The notes under the pieces: model-generated
The model's input: the letters and a program-made list of their open reading frames with translations, nothing else
Databases searched by the model: none
Told to the model about the DNA's origin: nothing
Assembly (NCBI GenBank): GCA_030068075.1
Contig: CM057830.1
Coordinates: forward strand, 22,786,247 to 22,850,246
Direction of reading: 5' to 3'
Origin: Paguma larvata
Lineage: Eukaryota > Chordata > Mammalia > Carnivora > Viverridae
Length of the DNA: 64,000 nucleotides
Shown here: in pieces, positions 35,520 through 47,345 of the stretch
Layout: every line of letters starts with the position of its first letter
How positions within the stretch are numbered: the stretch's first letter is position 1
Made by a program: the position numbers and the translations under genes

Positions 35520-36469
35520 TAACTGACTACAGTTTTAAATAATCAAAGGATTTGGCACAAGAGGGCCACCTGATTAGTTCCGTGTCTCACAAAGTTAATG
35601 GCAGTATGAAGTGAAAATGGGAGTGAGGCAAGATGAGTAGCCTGAAGACCGGAGAAAAGACAATGGCAGTAATTCAGAAGCAAGTTACAAAAGGCTAGAG
35701 GAGAGAGTGGAAATAGAAATGAAAACAAACTAAATAGAAAATAGCAAAAAGGAAATATATTTAACTTACTGTGAGTATATCAAGCTACAGTTACCCTTAA
35801 TGGTAGAAAAAATTTAAAAAAATAAAAATGTGAATGACGATCAGGTGATCAGGTTTCCTTAGTATAAGTGGTAATAATCACAGTTACAATGAACTGATGA
35901 GACTGAGCACAGGACTAAGGCATCTTGATTTTTTTTTTCATGAGTAGAAATGAAATCTAATTAGGAATTTAAACTCAGAAGAAATACTGAGAGATAAGGG
36001 TCATCATAGTCACAAAAGCTGAGCTGGGCAATTGTGCTTTGCTGAAATGAGCTAAGGAAATGGTTTTATTCAAATATTCTGGGGTATTTCTTCAAGTCAG
36101 TAACAATTTTGCACAGCTGTTTTAAGTTTTCTGGAATTTGGGGGTGTTTGTTTTTTACAGTAGGGTCATTAAAGGTGCCTTATGAGCATAGAAAGTTGGA
36201 ATTTGGGTGTAAAAATTTAAGAATAGTGTGAAAACTACCCTCATCCACAAGTAATGTCATTTCACAATCTGTAATTCTTGGTTCTACACAAAAATCTATA
36301 TTTCCTCTGGCGAGAATAGATGCTTTTAAACAAACAGCCTTATGTGTTGAAATGTGAATGATTACCATTATCTAGTCTTCTATATTTTCTTTTAACATTG
36401 GAGTGAGCCTGAAGAAAAATAACTTTTCTATTTAACCTTACCACATTGATGATCCGACTCAGTCTCATG
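35520..36469. other. Stretch without recognised gene or repeat
   Basis: AT-rich unique-looking sequence. Nothing recognisable is seen in it. Confidence 0.4.
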
Positions 36470-37465
36470 GTTTTAAATTTCATCTCTGTATTTTTGACTC
36501 CCAAATACATTCTACAGCTCATACTTCTCGAGCACCAGACTCATACACCCAGTTGCCTGCTGGACTGGACCAAACTCTTGATCATCCTCCAAAACTACTT
36601 AGCATAGCTTTCATTCCCCATCTCAGTTGCATCATTGTCCTTCTAGTTACTACCAGACAAAAGCTTTAAAGTAATTCTTGATGCTTTTCTTTGTCTCTAA
36701 CCCACCATTTGATCTGTTAAAAAATGCTGTTGTCACTGTCTTCAAAACAGATAAAAAATCTGACCACTTCTCAAGAACTTCAATGCTAGCATCGTAGTTC
36801 ATTGTATTTTACCTGGATGATTGCAAGAGTCCTGACTACTAACTTCTGCCTCTTTCCCCATCCATTCATTTTCAACTCATTTGCTGATTCTGTGAAAACA
36901 GAGGTTAGTACATGTCACTTATTTGCTCGAAATCCTCCAAAGGCCTCTAATATTACTATGAGAAAAAGCTGAAATATAACATTTACAAGACTCTGCAAGC
37001 CTTTGCAAAGTCTTGATCTGGCCTGATTTCTTCTACTCCTACTCGGCCGCTTTCTGCTGTCTTTCAGCAATATCGCCTCCCTTGCTCTTCCACAGAGCTT
37101 TCAGGAACATTCCTCCCTTTGAGCCTTGGTGCTTGCTATTCCCTCTGGCTCAGGTACTCTTCTAGAAGTCTTTATATTTCACTCCTTTACCTCCACAGTT
37201 CTGAAATCACTTTCTAAGTAAGGCATTTCCAGTCCACTATCTAAAATTTGAAACCTATTTCAAATCCCTATACTCCTTCCCTCATTTTCTCTTTGGCAGT
37301 AATCACCATCACACTTAGTATAATTCGTGCTTGTTTTTTGTTTCTTACATACTCGTCCGGTTAGAATATGAACTCCATTGAGCCAAGAATCTTGTTTGTT
37401 CATTAATGATTCTATACTCAATACCATATTATAAGTCAGTATTTATTGAATGAATTAATAGGAAA
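36470..37465 (+). mobile_element. L2 LINE, long 3' portion
   Basis: About 1 kb of L2 in sense direction, running from the end of the coding region into the 3' UTR. Recognisable blocks in order are: acctggatgattgcaagagt, tcctccaaaggcctctaata, cttgatctggcctgatttct, ggtgcttgctattccctctg, tagaatatgaactccattga and the terminal cagtatttattgaatgaatt. The frame is broken throughout. Confidence 0.88.
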
Positions 37466-37522
37466 CATTACCTCTGATCAGCTCTGCTTTTATTAATGTA
37501 TTTATTAAACAAAATATTTTTA

Positions 37523-38515
37523 TAATAGTTTATTTTCAAATTGGTTTACATATAACACCCAGTGTTCATCCCATCACGTGCCCTCTTTAATGCCCGTCAC
37601 CCACTCTCCCCCCTCCCTCACCCCCCCTCACTCTCAGTTTGTTCTTAGTCTTTGAGAGTCTCTCATGTTTTATCTTCCTCCCTCTCTGTGTCTTTTCTTT
37701 CCTTTCCCCTCTTCCCCTCCCCGTGGTTTTTGCTTAGTCTCACAAAGTCCACCTATTCATGGAAACATATGGTATCTGTTTTTTTCTGACTGATTTCACT
37801 TAACATAATACCCTCCGGTTCCATCCATGTTGCTACACATGGCCAGATTTCATTTTTTCTCATTGCCACGTAGTAGTCCATTGTATATACGTACCACATC
37901 TTCTTTATCCATTCGTCAGTTGATGGGCACTTGATCTCTTTCCATGATTTGGCTATTGTCGAAAGTGCTGCTATGAACATTGGCGTACACGTGCCCCTAT
38001 GCATCAGCACTCCTGTGTCTCTTGGGTAGATTCCTAGCAGTGCTATTGCTGGGTCATAGGGTAGCTCTGTTTTCATTTTTTTGAGGAACCTCCACACTGT
38101 TTTCCAGAGTGGCTGCACCAGTTTGCATTCCCACCAACAGTGTAGGAGGGTGCCTGCTTCTCCACATCCTCGCCAGCATCTATAGTTTCCTGATTTATTC
38201 ATTTTAGCCACTCTAACCGGTGTAAGGTGGTATCTCAGTGTGATTTTGATTTGTGTTTCCCTGATGATGAGTGACTTTGAGCATCGTTTCCTGTGTCTGT
38301 TGGCCATCTGAATGTCCTCTTTGGAGAAGTGTCTCTTCATATCTTCCGCCCATTTCTTCACTGGGTTATTTGTTTTTCGGGTGTGGAGTTTGGTAAGTTC
38401 TTTATAGATTTTAGATACTAGTCCTTATCCGATATGTCATTTGCAAATATCCTTTCCCATTCTGTCGGTTTTCTATTAGTTTTGTTGGTTGTTTCCTTTG
38501 CCGTGCAGAAGCTTG
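37523..38515 (-). mobile_element. 5'-truncated carnivore L1 (L1-B)
   Basis: This element contains the 3' UTR and the last part of ORF2 only, ending abruptly within ORF2 at cagaagctt. It has a perfect 15-bp target-site duplication, aacaaaatattttta at 37508-37522 and 38516-38530. Cleavage within TTTTT/AA fits the L1 endonuclease preference. Its sequence is very close to L1-A in this region and slightly less close to L1-C. The A-tail is very short. Confidence 0.97.
37753..38361 (-). pseudogene. L1-B ORF2 C-terminal fragment
   Basis: A 202-aa open frame is the C-terminal part of ORF2p, including the Cys-rich segment [18 protein letters not shown] and the end region [18 protein letters not shown]. 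It lacks endonuclease and RT, so it has no enzymatic role. Just before the normal C-terminus the frame differs by one nucleotide from L1-C, giving a stop at CFHE instead of reading on through the 3' UTR. Upstream the frame is broken near 38425. Confidence 0.9.
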
Positions 38516-38530
38516 AACAAAATATTTTTA

Positions 38531-39954
38531 ATACCTTTGATGTACTTCATTTAGAACCTAAGGATACAATGCATTTTAGGATCTCTTAGGTTTGTGGGGA
38601 ACCAACTTGAAAACACTTTTTTTTTTAGTCCAGTGTTGTAAGCATAAAGGTAAAATTAGGGTTTATGTTCTCTACTTTAAACAGAAAAAATAACTCACAG
38701 CCTCTCATCTTACTTTTATTCTGCCATCACCACCCTTTAGAAGCAGGAGAGCAAATAACCAACTGGAAGAAGTTGCTTAACTTGTTTTGCAGAAGTGGCC
38801 CAACACTAAGAGGAAACAAATCAAGGCTATGATCTTCATTTCTGCCTTAGGTCTTAGTTCCAAATTGAACTCAAGTTTCTATTTCTCATTCAGATGGTTT
38901 TCTATAAGGTGGGTCATAAGTGCTGATAAACAACCGTTCCAAGGAAGTTTGGCACAATTCTTCATGATGCTTCTTCAGGCTGAAGTTCTGGCAATTCCTT
39001 CCTGTAAGCTACCTCTGCTGAGTGGGAGATACAGAATGAGAAGACGTTGGCAGCAATTGTTCTGGCTCTTTCATTTTCTTCTGAACCAGTCTTCAGCCCT
39101 TGCATTCTGTGAAATAACAAAATTGGCTATTATAGGTTATAGTCACATTCCCGTCTCAACACCAGCAGTTGAAATCTCTTGGGCATTTTCAGGTCGATTT
39201 ATGTTTAATTTTTACCTCAAGATTATTCTGAATCAGATATCAATACATATAAAAGAGAGGGTGGCAAAAAATGTTCACAAACAAAAATAGCATACCCAGT
39301 TGAAATTTGTCTTATTTAAAAAAGAAACATTCAATTTAGGATTGTTAATCACTTTTTTCTAAATGATTGAGGTTTAGATATGTAGGTCTATCTCTGTTTT
39401 ATTTGCTAAGATTGGTGGTGGTATTACCACGGTGACCAAAACTGTGATGAAATTCCCATTTATAAGAGTAATGGTCGTACCCTGTCTACGACAAAGAGGG
39501 AAAATGTTGACAAATTCATCATTGTTATACTTTCTTGCCAATTGGTTCTACATCTACATTCTTCATCAATCATTGGCTATTTTCTTATTTCAGAATCATA
39601 TGACTGTAAATCATAGGCAGATTCAAAAACCTTTCACGTTACTATCCTTCATTCAGAAAATATTTTTTGAAGAGGCCAATTAGTGTTTTTATTAATCTTA
39701 CCAACATAGAAACATATATTAAGTACTACTGATATATACTTTAGCAGTGACAGAACTGTCTCAAAGTATGTGATTGCTGCCAGTGGAGCAGAACTTTCCA
39801 GAGACAGTGGAGTACTATTTTATATGCAGCGGAGATAAGTTAGATGACAAACATAAGGTACATTTTGTGTATTACCAGATGGTAGAATTTTGTAAGATAT
39901 TTTTATAATGGTGTTCAATTATTCAGTTGCTCTTCCATTTGAGTTTGCCTTATA
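38531..39954. other. Stretch without recognised gene or repeat
   Basis: Unique-looking sequence. A 167-aa plus-strand frame at 38787-39290 is long for AT-rich DNA, but shows no motif, no conserved-looking domain and no obvious splice context. Confidence 0.4.
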
Positions 39955-40190
39955 GTGTACACATGTATACACACATGCGCACGCACATGTGCATACACAT
40001 GCATATGCATTTATGTACATGTATGTATATCTGCGTTTATGATACATGTATATATTAAATTTGTTTTTAAGTATAAGTACACATATACTCGCATATGCAC
40101 ATGCAATCTATTTTGTAGTTTATATATAATAATTCTATATATAATTCTCTATATATCTACACATATATTCTATATGTAATATTATATGGA
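39955..40190. repeat. Degenerate alternating purine-pyrimidine tract
   Basis: Long runs of alternating purine and pyrimidine (acacatgcgcacgcacatgt, later TA-rich) form a decayed microsatellite-like stretch. Such tracts can adopt Z-DNA; that is general knowledge, not shown here. Confidence 0.75.
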
Positions 40191-41539
40191 ATTTCTAGAA
40201 GATACAAGGACCCTCCAAATTTTCAAATTATTTTAATTGTTTTGGTGGCTGTTCAGGTTTATTAGTAGAAGAATTATGAGTTAATGAATCACTGATCATT
40301 CCTCTATTCTCCTGAGAATAGGAGGGTACTTAAATGATACGCAGTCACCAAAGTATGGCGTATTCTCAGATGAGCTCACCGTTGCCATCTCTGTTGCCAA
40401 GGTGAAGACAAACTCTCCTAAGCAAAGACACAGTCAAGTCACTTATTTGGAATTAAAATAAACATCATTCATTAAACAAAGATGTTTTACTCATTATTTA
40501 AATAGTTTAAAAATTTAATTTCTCATGTAAGCGTTCCCTCAAAGACTGAAAGATGGTTCTTTGTTTTTGAAGATTCTCTGTAGCATCTATGGAAACACTG
40601 TTATTTTCTTCGCAGAATACTTTCTTCACTTGCCACAAAAAAACATACATTTTAAACAATCATATTCCCTTCTGTCAGTCTGATTCAGTTGAAATATTTG
40701 GAGATGTCAACCCCTTGTCATAACCGGAGATGGCAATTATACAGTGGATAAATAGGATGTAGTTTAGTCCAAGCTAATGTCTTTCTGAGGCCTTTTGGGT
40801 GGTTATATTTATTCCGATAGGTATAGCTGTAACTTGCCTATGTCAAGACCAGGCTGTACTTCAAGGTAGCTCCATAATTCCAGATGTTTAGAGTCGTTGC
40901 CTTTCCATCACTACCAGCACTCTAAAATCCTGCCATGCCTGATAATCGTTTAGTTCTATAATTTCTTTCTCACTGCCTTAGCTTAGAAACAGAACAAAAT
41001 ATTTATTTAGACCAAAAGATAGTAAACTATGATGGATGATTTATATGATCAAAATATTTTGTAGACTCCCTACAAGATAATTGTACTTGAAGTAGCCATA
41101 CAGTAAGAAAAGCATAATGACAAAATCTCTCATGCTTTATTACTACATCATCAACATATGTTTTAAACACTAATGCATGTTATTTATCTAGTGTGGATTT
41201 TCAGAATCCTTTCGGTAACTGGGATCCCCTCTCAGAGTTCTCTGTCATAAAGCATGACAGACCAGTGGTTTGAAACAGTTGATATTAGGTGGGTGACGTC
41301 ACATGTCCCATGACTTACTCTATTTGGCGTTTGATAAATTTTCCAAAAAAAACCTACTACAGCATGAAAATAAGAAAGACCTGCTCTCTCATGAATTGTC
41401 ATCTCATGTAAGTGCTCCTGGGACTTGCTGTAGACCAGAGATCCTTTGAAATAGGGAAATAGTTGTGACTGATAGAGATAGACTGGTAAGAAAATTTCGG
41501 AATTGAAAGGGAACTGAGCAACGACATAACCCACCCACC
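40191..41539. other. Stretch without recognised gene or repeat
   Basis: Unique-looking AT-rich sequence with no recognisable element. Confidence 0.4.
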
Positions 41540-41567
41540 TTTTTTTTTTTTTTTTTTTTTTTTTTTT
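41540..41567. repeat. 28-nt poly-T run
   Basis: An uninterrupted run of 28 T, with no SINE or L1 body attached on either side and no clear flanking duplication. Confidence 0.95.
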
Positions 41568-41574
41568 GTAAGCG

Positions 41575-41662
41575 AAAACCCCAGGAGGTTAAGGAACTTG
41601 TTAAACTCACATAAGTTGTTGATGGCAAAGGTAGGCCTAAACCTGGGTTATGCAAACTTTGA
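41575..41662 (-). mobile_element. MIR SINE fragment
   Basis: Antisense MIR words: gaggttaaggaacttgttaa, gttgatggcaaaggtaggcc, taaacctgggttatgcaaac. Short piece next to the poly-T run. Confidence 0.7.
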
Positions 41663-41849
41663 AAACATCTGAAAATCTAGCGTGCAACTCTTGCAGTATC
41701 AGGTAATTCAGTTGCAAAATTGTCCAGAAGATGGAGATGTGGAGGTTAAAATTATCACACAACCTGGGGAGTCATAGATTTTAATGTATTTTGTTCACAT
41801 TTAGAGCCACGTACACAAATGAGGCTTGGTGTTGGAAATGAAAAGGAAA

Positions 41850-42085
41850 GCAGATGGTGGTAAAATGAATGAAGGCCAGATTTGGAGTCAGAATTGCTCT
41901 TTGAAGAAGTCTCAGTGCTACCACCAAGTAGATATGTGGCCTATGGTATATCCTTTAAATATCTCTAACCCTATATTCCTTCCTTGTCAAAATAGGAATA
42001 ATAATACATGACCTGCCTAGTGTTTAGAAACGTTGAAAGAATCAAAATCGATATTAGAAAATACTTTGTTAATGTGTATGGAGCT
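41850..42085 (+). mobile_element. MIR SINE
   Basis: Sense-direction MIR: gccagatttggagtcagaat, a gtgctaccaccaagtagata block, cttgtcaaaataggaataat, and gtttagaaacgttgaaagaa. Fairly long but diverged. Confidence 0.82.
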
Positions 42086-42104
42086 TGCAATAAAAAAAGT
42101 AGTA

Positions 42105-42215
42105 CACTTCATTGAATTGTGGCACTCCTCTGTGCCACGCATGGTGCAAAGTATTGGGAGTACAGTACTGAACAAAATAGACTTGATCGTACTCTAAGGA
42201 TTTTTCATTCTGGAA
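42105..42215 (-). mobile_element. L2 3' end fragment
   Basis: Antisense L2 end: tgtgccacgcatggtgcaaa, gagtacagtactgaacaaaa, then tagacttgatcgtactctaa. Confidence 0.7.
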
Positions 42216-43535
42216 AAATGAATATTGAGATATGGCATTACATAATTTAGTAGGAGCTTCCTTATTGTCCCGCTTGAGTTTAAAAACATTAGTAGGCAGA
42301 CAGGATCAAGTAATAATTATAACAAAACAAAAACTGACCTTCCTGATGTATAAAAGAAGAATTTCAGTTTGTTTAAATATAGGTAGGTGATGGTGCAGAA
42401 AGAAGATCAAAATGGAAATAAGAGAAATCATAACACTAGAAGCCAATAAAACATCCGGGCCTTTCTTTCTGTGTGGTGATAAACATCTTAGAGTCCTCTG
42501 ATCAATACTGAGCTTTCAGTAGATGCAGGTAGATTTTTTTTTATCATATTATCATTTGAGGAAGTAAAGCTTATAATCCCTGGGTGTCTCCCTAGCTGGC
42601 ACATCTAATGAGTAGAAAAGTGAGACTTTAATTTTGGAACACCCTGGCTCCAAAGCCTAGGTTATCCCCATTTGTGCCACTCTCCTCCCACACACCAAAG
42701 TGCTGACCATGCCCAGGACGTGACTCCAGGGCTAAAAACAAACCAAACTATCAGATTCAGTAGCATCTTGCCAACCAATTCCCTTTCTGATTTTGCTGTG
42801 TTAGTGATTGGTTCCAAAATCCTACCTAGGCTGTCCGGCTTAAAACCACAGTCAAGTCATTCTGATTTGTCCCCTCCTGTGAAATAAGTTGCCAATTCCT
42901 GTTTTACTTTCACATTGTTTTTAGTCCTGCTTCTTCTGAGTGGTTTTGACCTGGCAAAGTCTTCTAGTAATTGTTGCGAAAGCTCCAAACTGGCGCCCCT
43001 GGCTTGGATCCCTTAATTGCCTGATCCACCTGTCTTAGTTTGCACCTCTCCATTTGCAGACCATGAAACAAGGCTTCAAGTTCTGGTAGTTTATTTGAAA
43101 CATGATGCCCAGTCACCCAGTCTGGGAATGGGGAAATGAGAAGAAAATAAGTCCGCCAATGAAGGGTATGTTATCCAGAAAGTCACCACTGTGTGTGGCT
43201 GGAGTTTTTAAATGGAGAACCATAGGAACCACTGTAGAGCATCTGCCTCAGAGTTGTTTTGTGTTAGGTTCACAGGAGCATCATTCCTGCACCAGCTCCC
43301 ATCAGTCGCTGGCTTAGGGTTCTTCCCTAGGGACTCTAAGTCTTCAGCAATCTCTGCCTATAGTGCAAGTAGATAGAGCCACTCACACAGCCTTTGGGCC
43401 AAAGAACTAGGTCTGACAGTTGGAAGGCAAGCCATAGTGCACAGAAAAGATAGTGTCCATGAGAATATGTCTGGGACAGTGACCATCTCTGCTCCTCCAG
43501 CTTATATATTGTTTCCAAAGTAATCTTTTTTTTTT
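42216..43535. other. Stretch without recognised gene or repeat
   Basis: Moderate-GC unique-looking sequence from about 42580 to 43500. It may include an old LTR, but I could not match it to a family. Three frames of about 70 aa show no motif. Confidence 0.35.
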
Positions 43536-43544
43536 TCAATTTAC

Positions 43545-43727
43545 ATATTTTTATTTAATTTTTAATTTTTAATTTTTATTATTTTTAAATTTTATTTTAT
43601 TTATAATTTTTAACAATTTATTGTCAAATTGGGTTTCCATACAATACCCAGTGCTCATCCCAACATGTGCCCTCCTCAGTGCCTGTCACCGACTCTCCCC
43701 CCCCTTATACCCCCCTCAACCCTCTAA
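43545..43727 (-). mobile_element. Carnivore L1 3' UTR fragment
   Basis: The plus strand shows a T/A-rich tail region, then atttattgtcaaattgggtt, ccatacaatacccagtgctc, aacatgtgccctcctcagtg and the C-rich tract near 43697-43715. This is the complement of the last ~130 bp of a carnivore L1. Confidence 0.9.
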
Positions 43728-44199
43728 AGCAATTTTAATGCAAATTTCTGCTGGAGGAAGATAGCTGAGGCTACTCACAGCTCACTTGCAACTTCCAACC
43801 TTCATGGCTTTTCTTACTTTTCTTGAATACTGTTTTAACCTTTACTTCCAAATCCATATAATCAAATATTAGCTATATAATCAGATGTAGGTATTTGTGA
43901 TTATATTCTCTCTTACTTTATATCATAGCTTCGTATCATCCACTGACACAGTGATATAATAGAAGCTTTATAAATGTTTGTGAACTCACTGTCCAACCTG
44001 CGAACTTGACATTGTTTAAAGAAAGCAGAAAAATTCTAAACATGTAACTCTCTGAAATTACTACATACCAACTAGATTTGTTTCTAAGAATTGATGCCTA
44101 GTATGCAGTGAGTAATAGCTATCCATTTGATCAGTTACAATATTTGTGCTTCCAAGTAGCTTTATGTTTTCAGGATTTGACAATCAGTACGTCTTGTTT
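43728..44199. other. Stretch without recognised gene or repeat
   Basis: Unique-looking sequence. Nothing recognisable is seen in it. Confidence 0.4.
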
Positions 44200-44261
44200 T
44201 AAATATATTTTAAAGTTTTATTTATTCATTTTGAGAGAGAGAGAGAGAGAGAGCAGGGAAC

Positions 44262-44304
<43 letters not shown>

Positions 44305-44430
44305 CCCAAGCTGGCTCTACGCTGTCAGCACAGACCCCGATGTGGGACTAGAAACTCATTACCATGGGATCGTGACCTGAGCCAAAATCAAGAGTCAGAT
44401 GCTTAAGTGAGTGAGCTACCCAGGTATCCC
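44200..44430 (-). mobile_element. Can-SINE with expanded GA repeat
   Basis: Minus-strand SINE with diverged head (gtgagctacccaggtatccc) and a GA-rich segment expanded to two GA microsatellites (about 44234-44252 and 44267-44302). No clear duplication is seen. Confidence 0.9.
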
Positions 44431-44464
44431 AACAATAGGTACTTCATGAAGTAAAATAATCTTT

Positions 44465-44950
44465 GGTCTTTGTATCTGTTTCCTGTTGCTGCTGTAGTAA
44501 ACTACCACAACCTTAGTGGCTTAAATAAACATCACATATTTATTATCTTACAGTTCTGGAAATCAGATGTGCAAAATGGATCACACTGGGCTAAAATCAT
44601 AATGTCCTCATTCTTTTCTGGAGGCTCTAGAGGAAAATCTGTTTTGCTACCTTTTCCAGCTTCTAGAGGCTGTGTATATTTCTTGGCTTTTGGCGTTCTT
44701 CTGTCTTCAAAAACAGCAGTGACCTGGTTAAGTCTTTTTCACATTACATTGTAAGTTTAAAGCTTTTGTAATTACATTGGGCCCCCTTGCATAATCTTGG
44801 CTTATCTCCACATTATAAAGTTAGTGATTACCAACCCTCAATTTCATCTACTACCTTAATTCCCCTTGTCAGGTAAAGTAACACATTTGTAGGTTTGGGG
44901 GAATAGGGCATGGACATCTTTGGCAAGCCGTTATACTGCTTACCACATTT
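44465..44950 (-). mobile_element. MLT1-type MaLR solo LTR
   Basis: The plus strand follows the complement of an MLT1 LTR: tgtttcctgttgctgctgta, attatcttacagttctggaa, ttttctggaggctctagagg, a ttacattgggcccccttgca block, ggcatggacatctttggcaa, and a final tactgcttaccaca. It covers most of the LTR, and no internal region is seen. Confidence 0.85.
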
Positions 44951-45261
44951 GGAATGTCTCGTTCTTTCTCTCTCCAACTCAACAAAATAATCATACTCGT
45001 TTGAATCTATCTGCTAAAACATTGAAGATGTAATTCAGAAGCCCTTGATGCTTAGAGATTGGGTTAATGGTTTCAACAAATGGAGTCTCATTGTAGTCAT
45101 AAAACAATATGTATATTTCATTTTGAAAGAGGAAAGTTAATTTAGAAAATTAGAACTTTTGTGTGTACACTTCGTAGTTTTGCTACCTGAGCCTACTTTT
45201 TGCATTTCCAAAATAAACTTGTCATTTGCATCATCTCATAGCTGATTTTAAAGAAAATTAC

Positions 45262-45362
45262 TGGTGCCTCGCTGGTTCAGTTTCAACAGCATGTGATTCT
45301 TGATCATGAGTTCGAGCCCCATATTGGGTGTAGATATTAGTTAAAAAAAAAAAGAAAAAGAA
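45262..45362 (+). mobile_element. Short, older Can-SINE variant
   Basis: A tRNA-like head (actggtgcctcgctggttca), B-box (catgagttcgagccccatat) and the short end tgggtgtagatattagttaa with an A-rich tail. It lacks the felid-type body, so it belongs to an older carnivoran subfamily. Confidence 0.85.
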
Positions 45363-46543
45363 ATAATTTATACTGACCACATTGAGCAAAGTAAGCCATT
45401 TAACTAATAGAAATCTGTCACGGAGTGTGGATATTGCATGTAGTTGGTTCCAGTAATATTTCAAGGATGTTAGAAAGGTATGCTGCTTGTCATTAGACTG
45501 AGACTTTGCACAATAATTCAGAAATTGAAACATAGGATAAACATGTAAAGTGAACACAAGAAAATAATGTATACTACAGAACAACTAGAGAGAAAACTTG
45601 AAAACCATCTCCCATAAGCTCTGTTTTTCTTGGGAAATGGTTGCTATTTGTCAGAAATGCCAGGTGTTGCATGCTAGTGATCCACATCTGTTAGAGGAGA
45701 TTAATTTTCTGTGATCTCTATTTATACTCCCTTTCAACAAAGCCTTACCCACATGTGTTTTCTATGGTGCTCACCTGAGTCTTCATCTCCCAGTCATTCA
45801 TTGTTCATGATGTGGACATTTCTAGTTCTTATAATCAAGAATGACTAGTTCATGACTTGACCCAGTTTTTTTTTTCTTAGAATTAAAATTGTTACTACTT
45901 AATCTTGTAAATTAATCCCCAGAAAGCTAATAAGTGTGTGTCCTGTTCTTCCTTCCTCTAACATTATGAAGAATGCATATTGCCCTCTGGAGAAGTGTGG
46001 TTGTAAAATGATAAAGCTAAGTCCTTAAAACCAAAACATTAGAACTTAAACAGTAATGTTGGTGTTTTCAGCTTTGAAATAGTCATTTTGAGAAGACAAA
46101 GTTTTATTCCAGTGACCCTGACATTAATTCAGTATCTTCAATGAAATCTAGCTATTGTGCACCCACTTGATGCCAAAAGAGTTTTTCTTCATTTCATATC
46201 TTCTGTCCCCTTTCGTAGCAATCTTAAATGCTTTCTGAGATAAGGTGTGCTATAAAAATATGGGTGTAAAATAAAATCCACTCTTAATTGACAAATAGTT
46301 TAGAATTTTGTTTGAGTTGAAGTTAACCAAATGAGACATCGTTTGTTTTTTGGCTTGAACTCTCTGTAGTGAAAGTTCTATTGTTGTCTTTAAATAAGTC
46401 CATTTTTCCAGGCCTGGCTAAAAGCCCAATTTAGTAGGAACCCTCAGGTGCATTCATTGTCTTCATTAGCTATTTTTTGTTGGAAAAATGTTCATACAAC
46501 AATATGTTCACCCAAAACACTCAGAAGTGGATGACTTTACTTG
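45363..46543. other. Stretch without recognised gene or repeat
   Basis: Unique-looking sequence. Nothing recognisable is seen in it. Confidence 0.4.
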
Positions 46544-46550
46544 TGCTGAT

Positions 46551-46780
46551 TTCCTTTCCTTTCCTTTCCTTTCCTTTCCTTTCCTTTTTCTTTTTCTTTT
46601 CTTGAAAGAGAGGCAAAGAATGTAAGGATGGAAAGGGGCAGAGGGAGAGAAAGAGAATTCTAAGCAGGCTTGTGCTTATCACAGAGCCCGACAAGGGGCT
46701 CAATCCCACGACTCTGGGACCCTGACGTGAGCTGAAATCAAGAGTTGGACGCTCAACCAACTGAGCCGCCCAGGCACCCA
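46551..46780 (-). mobile_element. Can-SINE whose tail became a (TTTCC)n microsatellite
   Basis: The minus-strand SINE head (aactgagccgcccaggcacc) ends at 46780. The T-rich tail side is a (TTCCT)n array at 46551-46585. A short duplication, tgctgattt at 46544-46552 and 46782-46790, encloses both array and SINE, so the microsatellite grew from the SINE tail. Confidence 0.92.
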
Positions 46781-47165
46781 TTGCTGATTTTCAAGTTATA
46801 AAAAACTGCATAAAATTTTACTAAAATTTACCATTGTGATTTATTTCATGAGTCTTTTCTTTAAATATGAATCACTTGAATATATTAATTTCAAATATGT
46901 ATGCTTTTAAAAAGTGGATTGGAAGTCTCTTGCAAGCAAGGCTTTTATACTCCATCTTCACTTTAACATGAAGTTAGTAGTTTCTCTTTCAGAACATGTG
47001 TTATATTCCTAGCCTCTTTATGAGTCATTACTTTTGCTTTATTTTTCTAATATTTATTAACTTTTTACTGTGATGAGCATGTACAAATTATTAATTATAT
47101 ACAATTAACTTAATATAAAAATCTCATGTATTATATTATAAATATTATATATTTATGATTTGCCA
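46781..47165. other. Stretch without recognised gene or repeat
   Basis: AT-rich unique-looking sequence. Nothing recognisable is seen in it. Confidence 0.4.
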
Positions 47166-47169
47166 TTAT

Positions 47170-47345
47170 TTAATTTATTTAATGCATCTGTTCCTCTCAA
47201 CAATATTGCAAAGAATGTGTTACTAATATAATTGTACAGCGAGGAATCAGCCCTGAGAAAAGATAAGCATATAAGCCAAGGGCTCTCAGCTGTTGGAAAA
47301 CTCAAACCCTGGTCTGTCTGACTCCAAAGATGGATATAATTTCTT
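47170..47345 (-). mobile_element. MIR SINE
   Basis: Antisense MIR: a ttcctctcaacaatattgca block, gtacagcgaggaatcagccc, aagccaagggctctcagctg, actcaaaccctggtctgtct, then gactccaaag. Confidence 0.78.
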
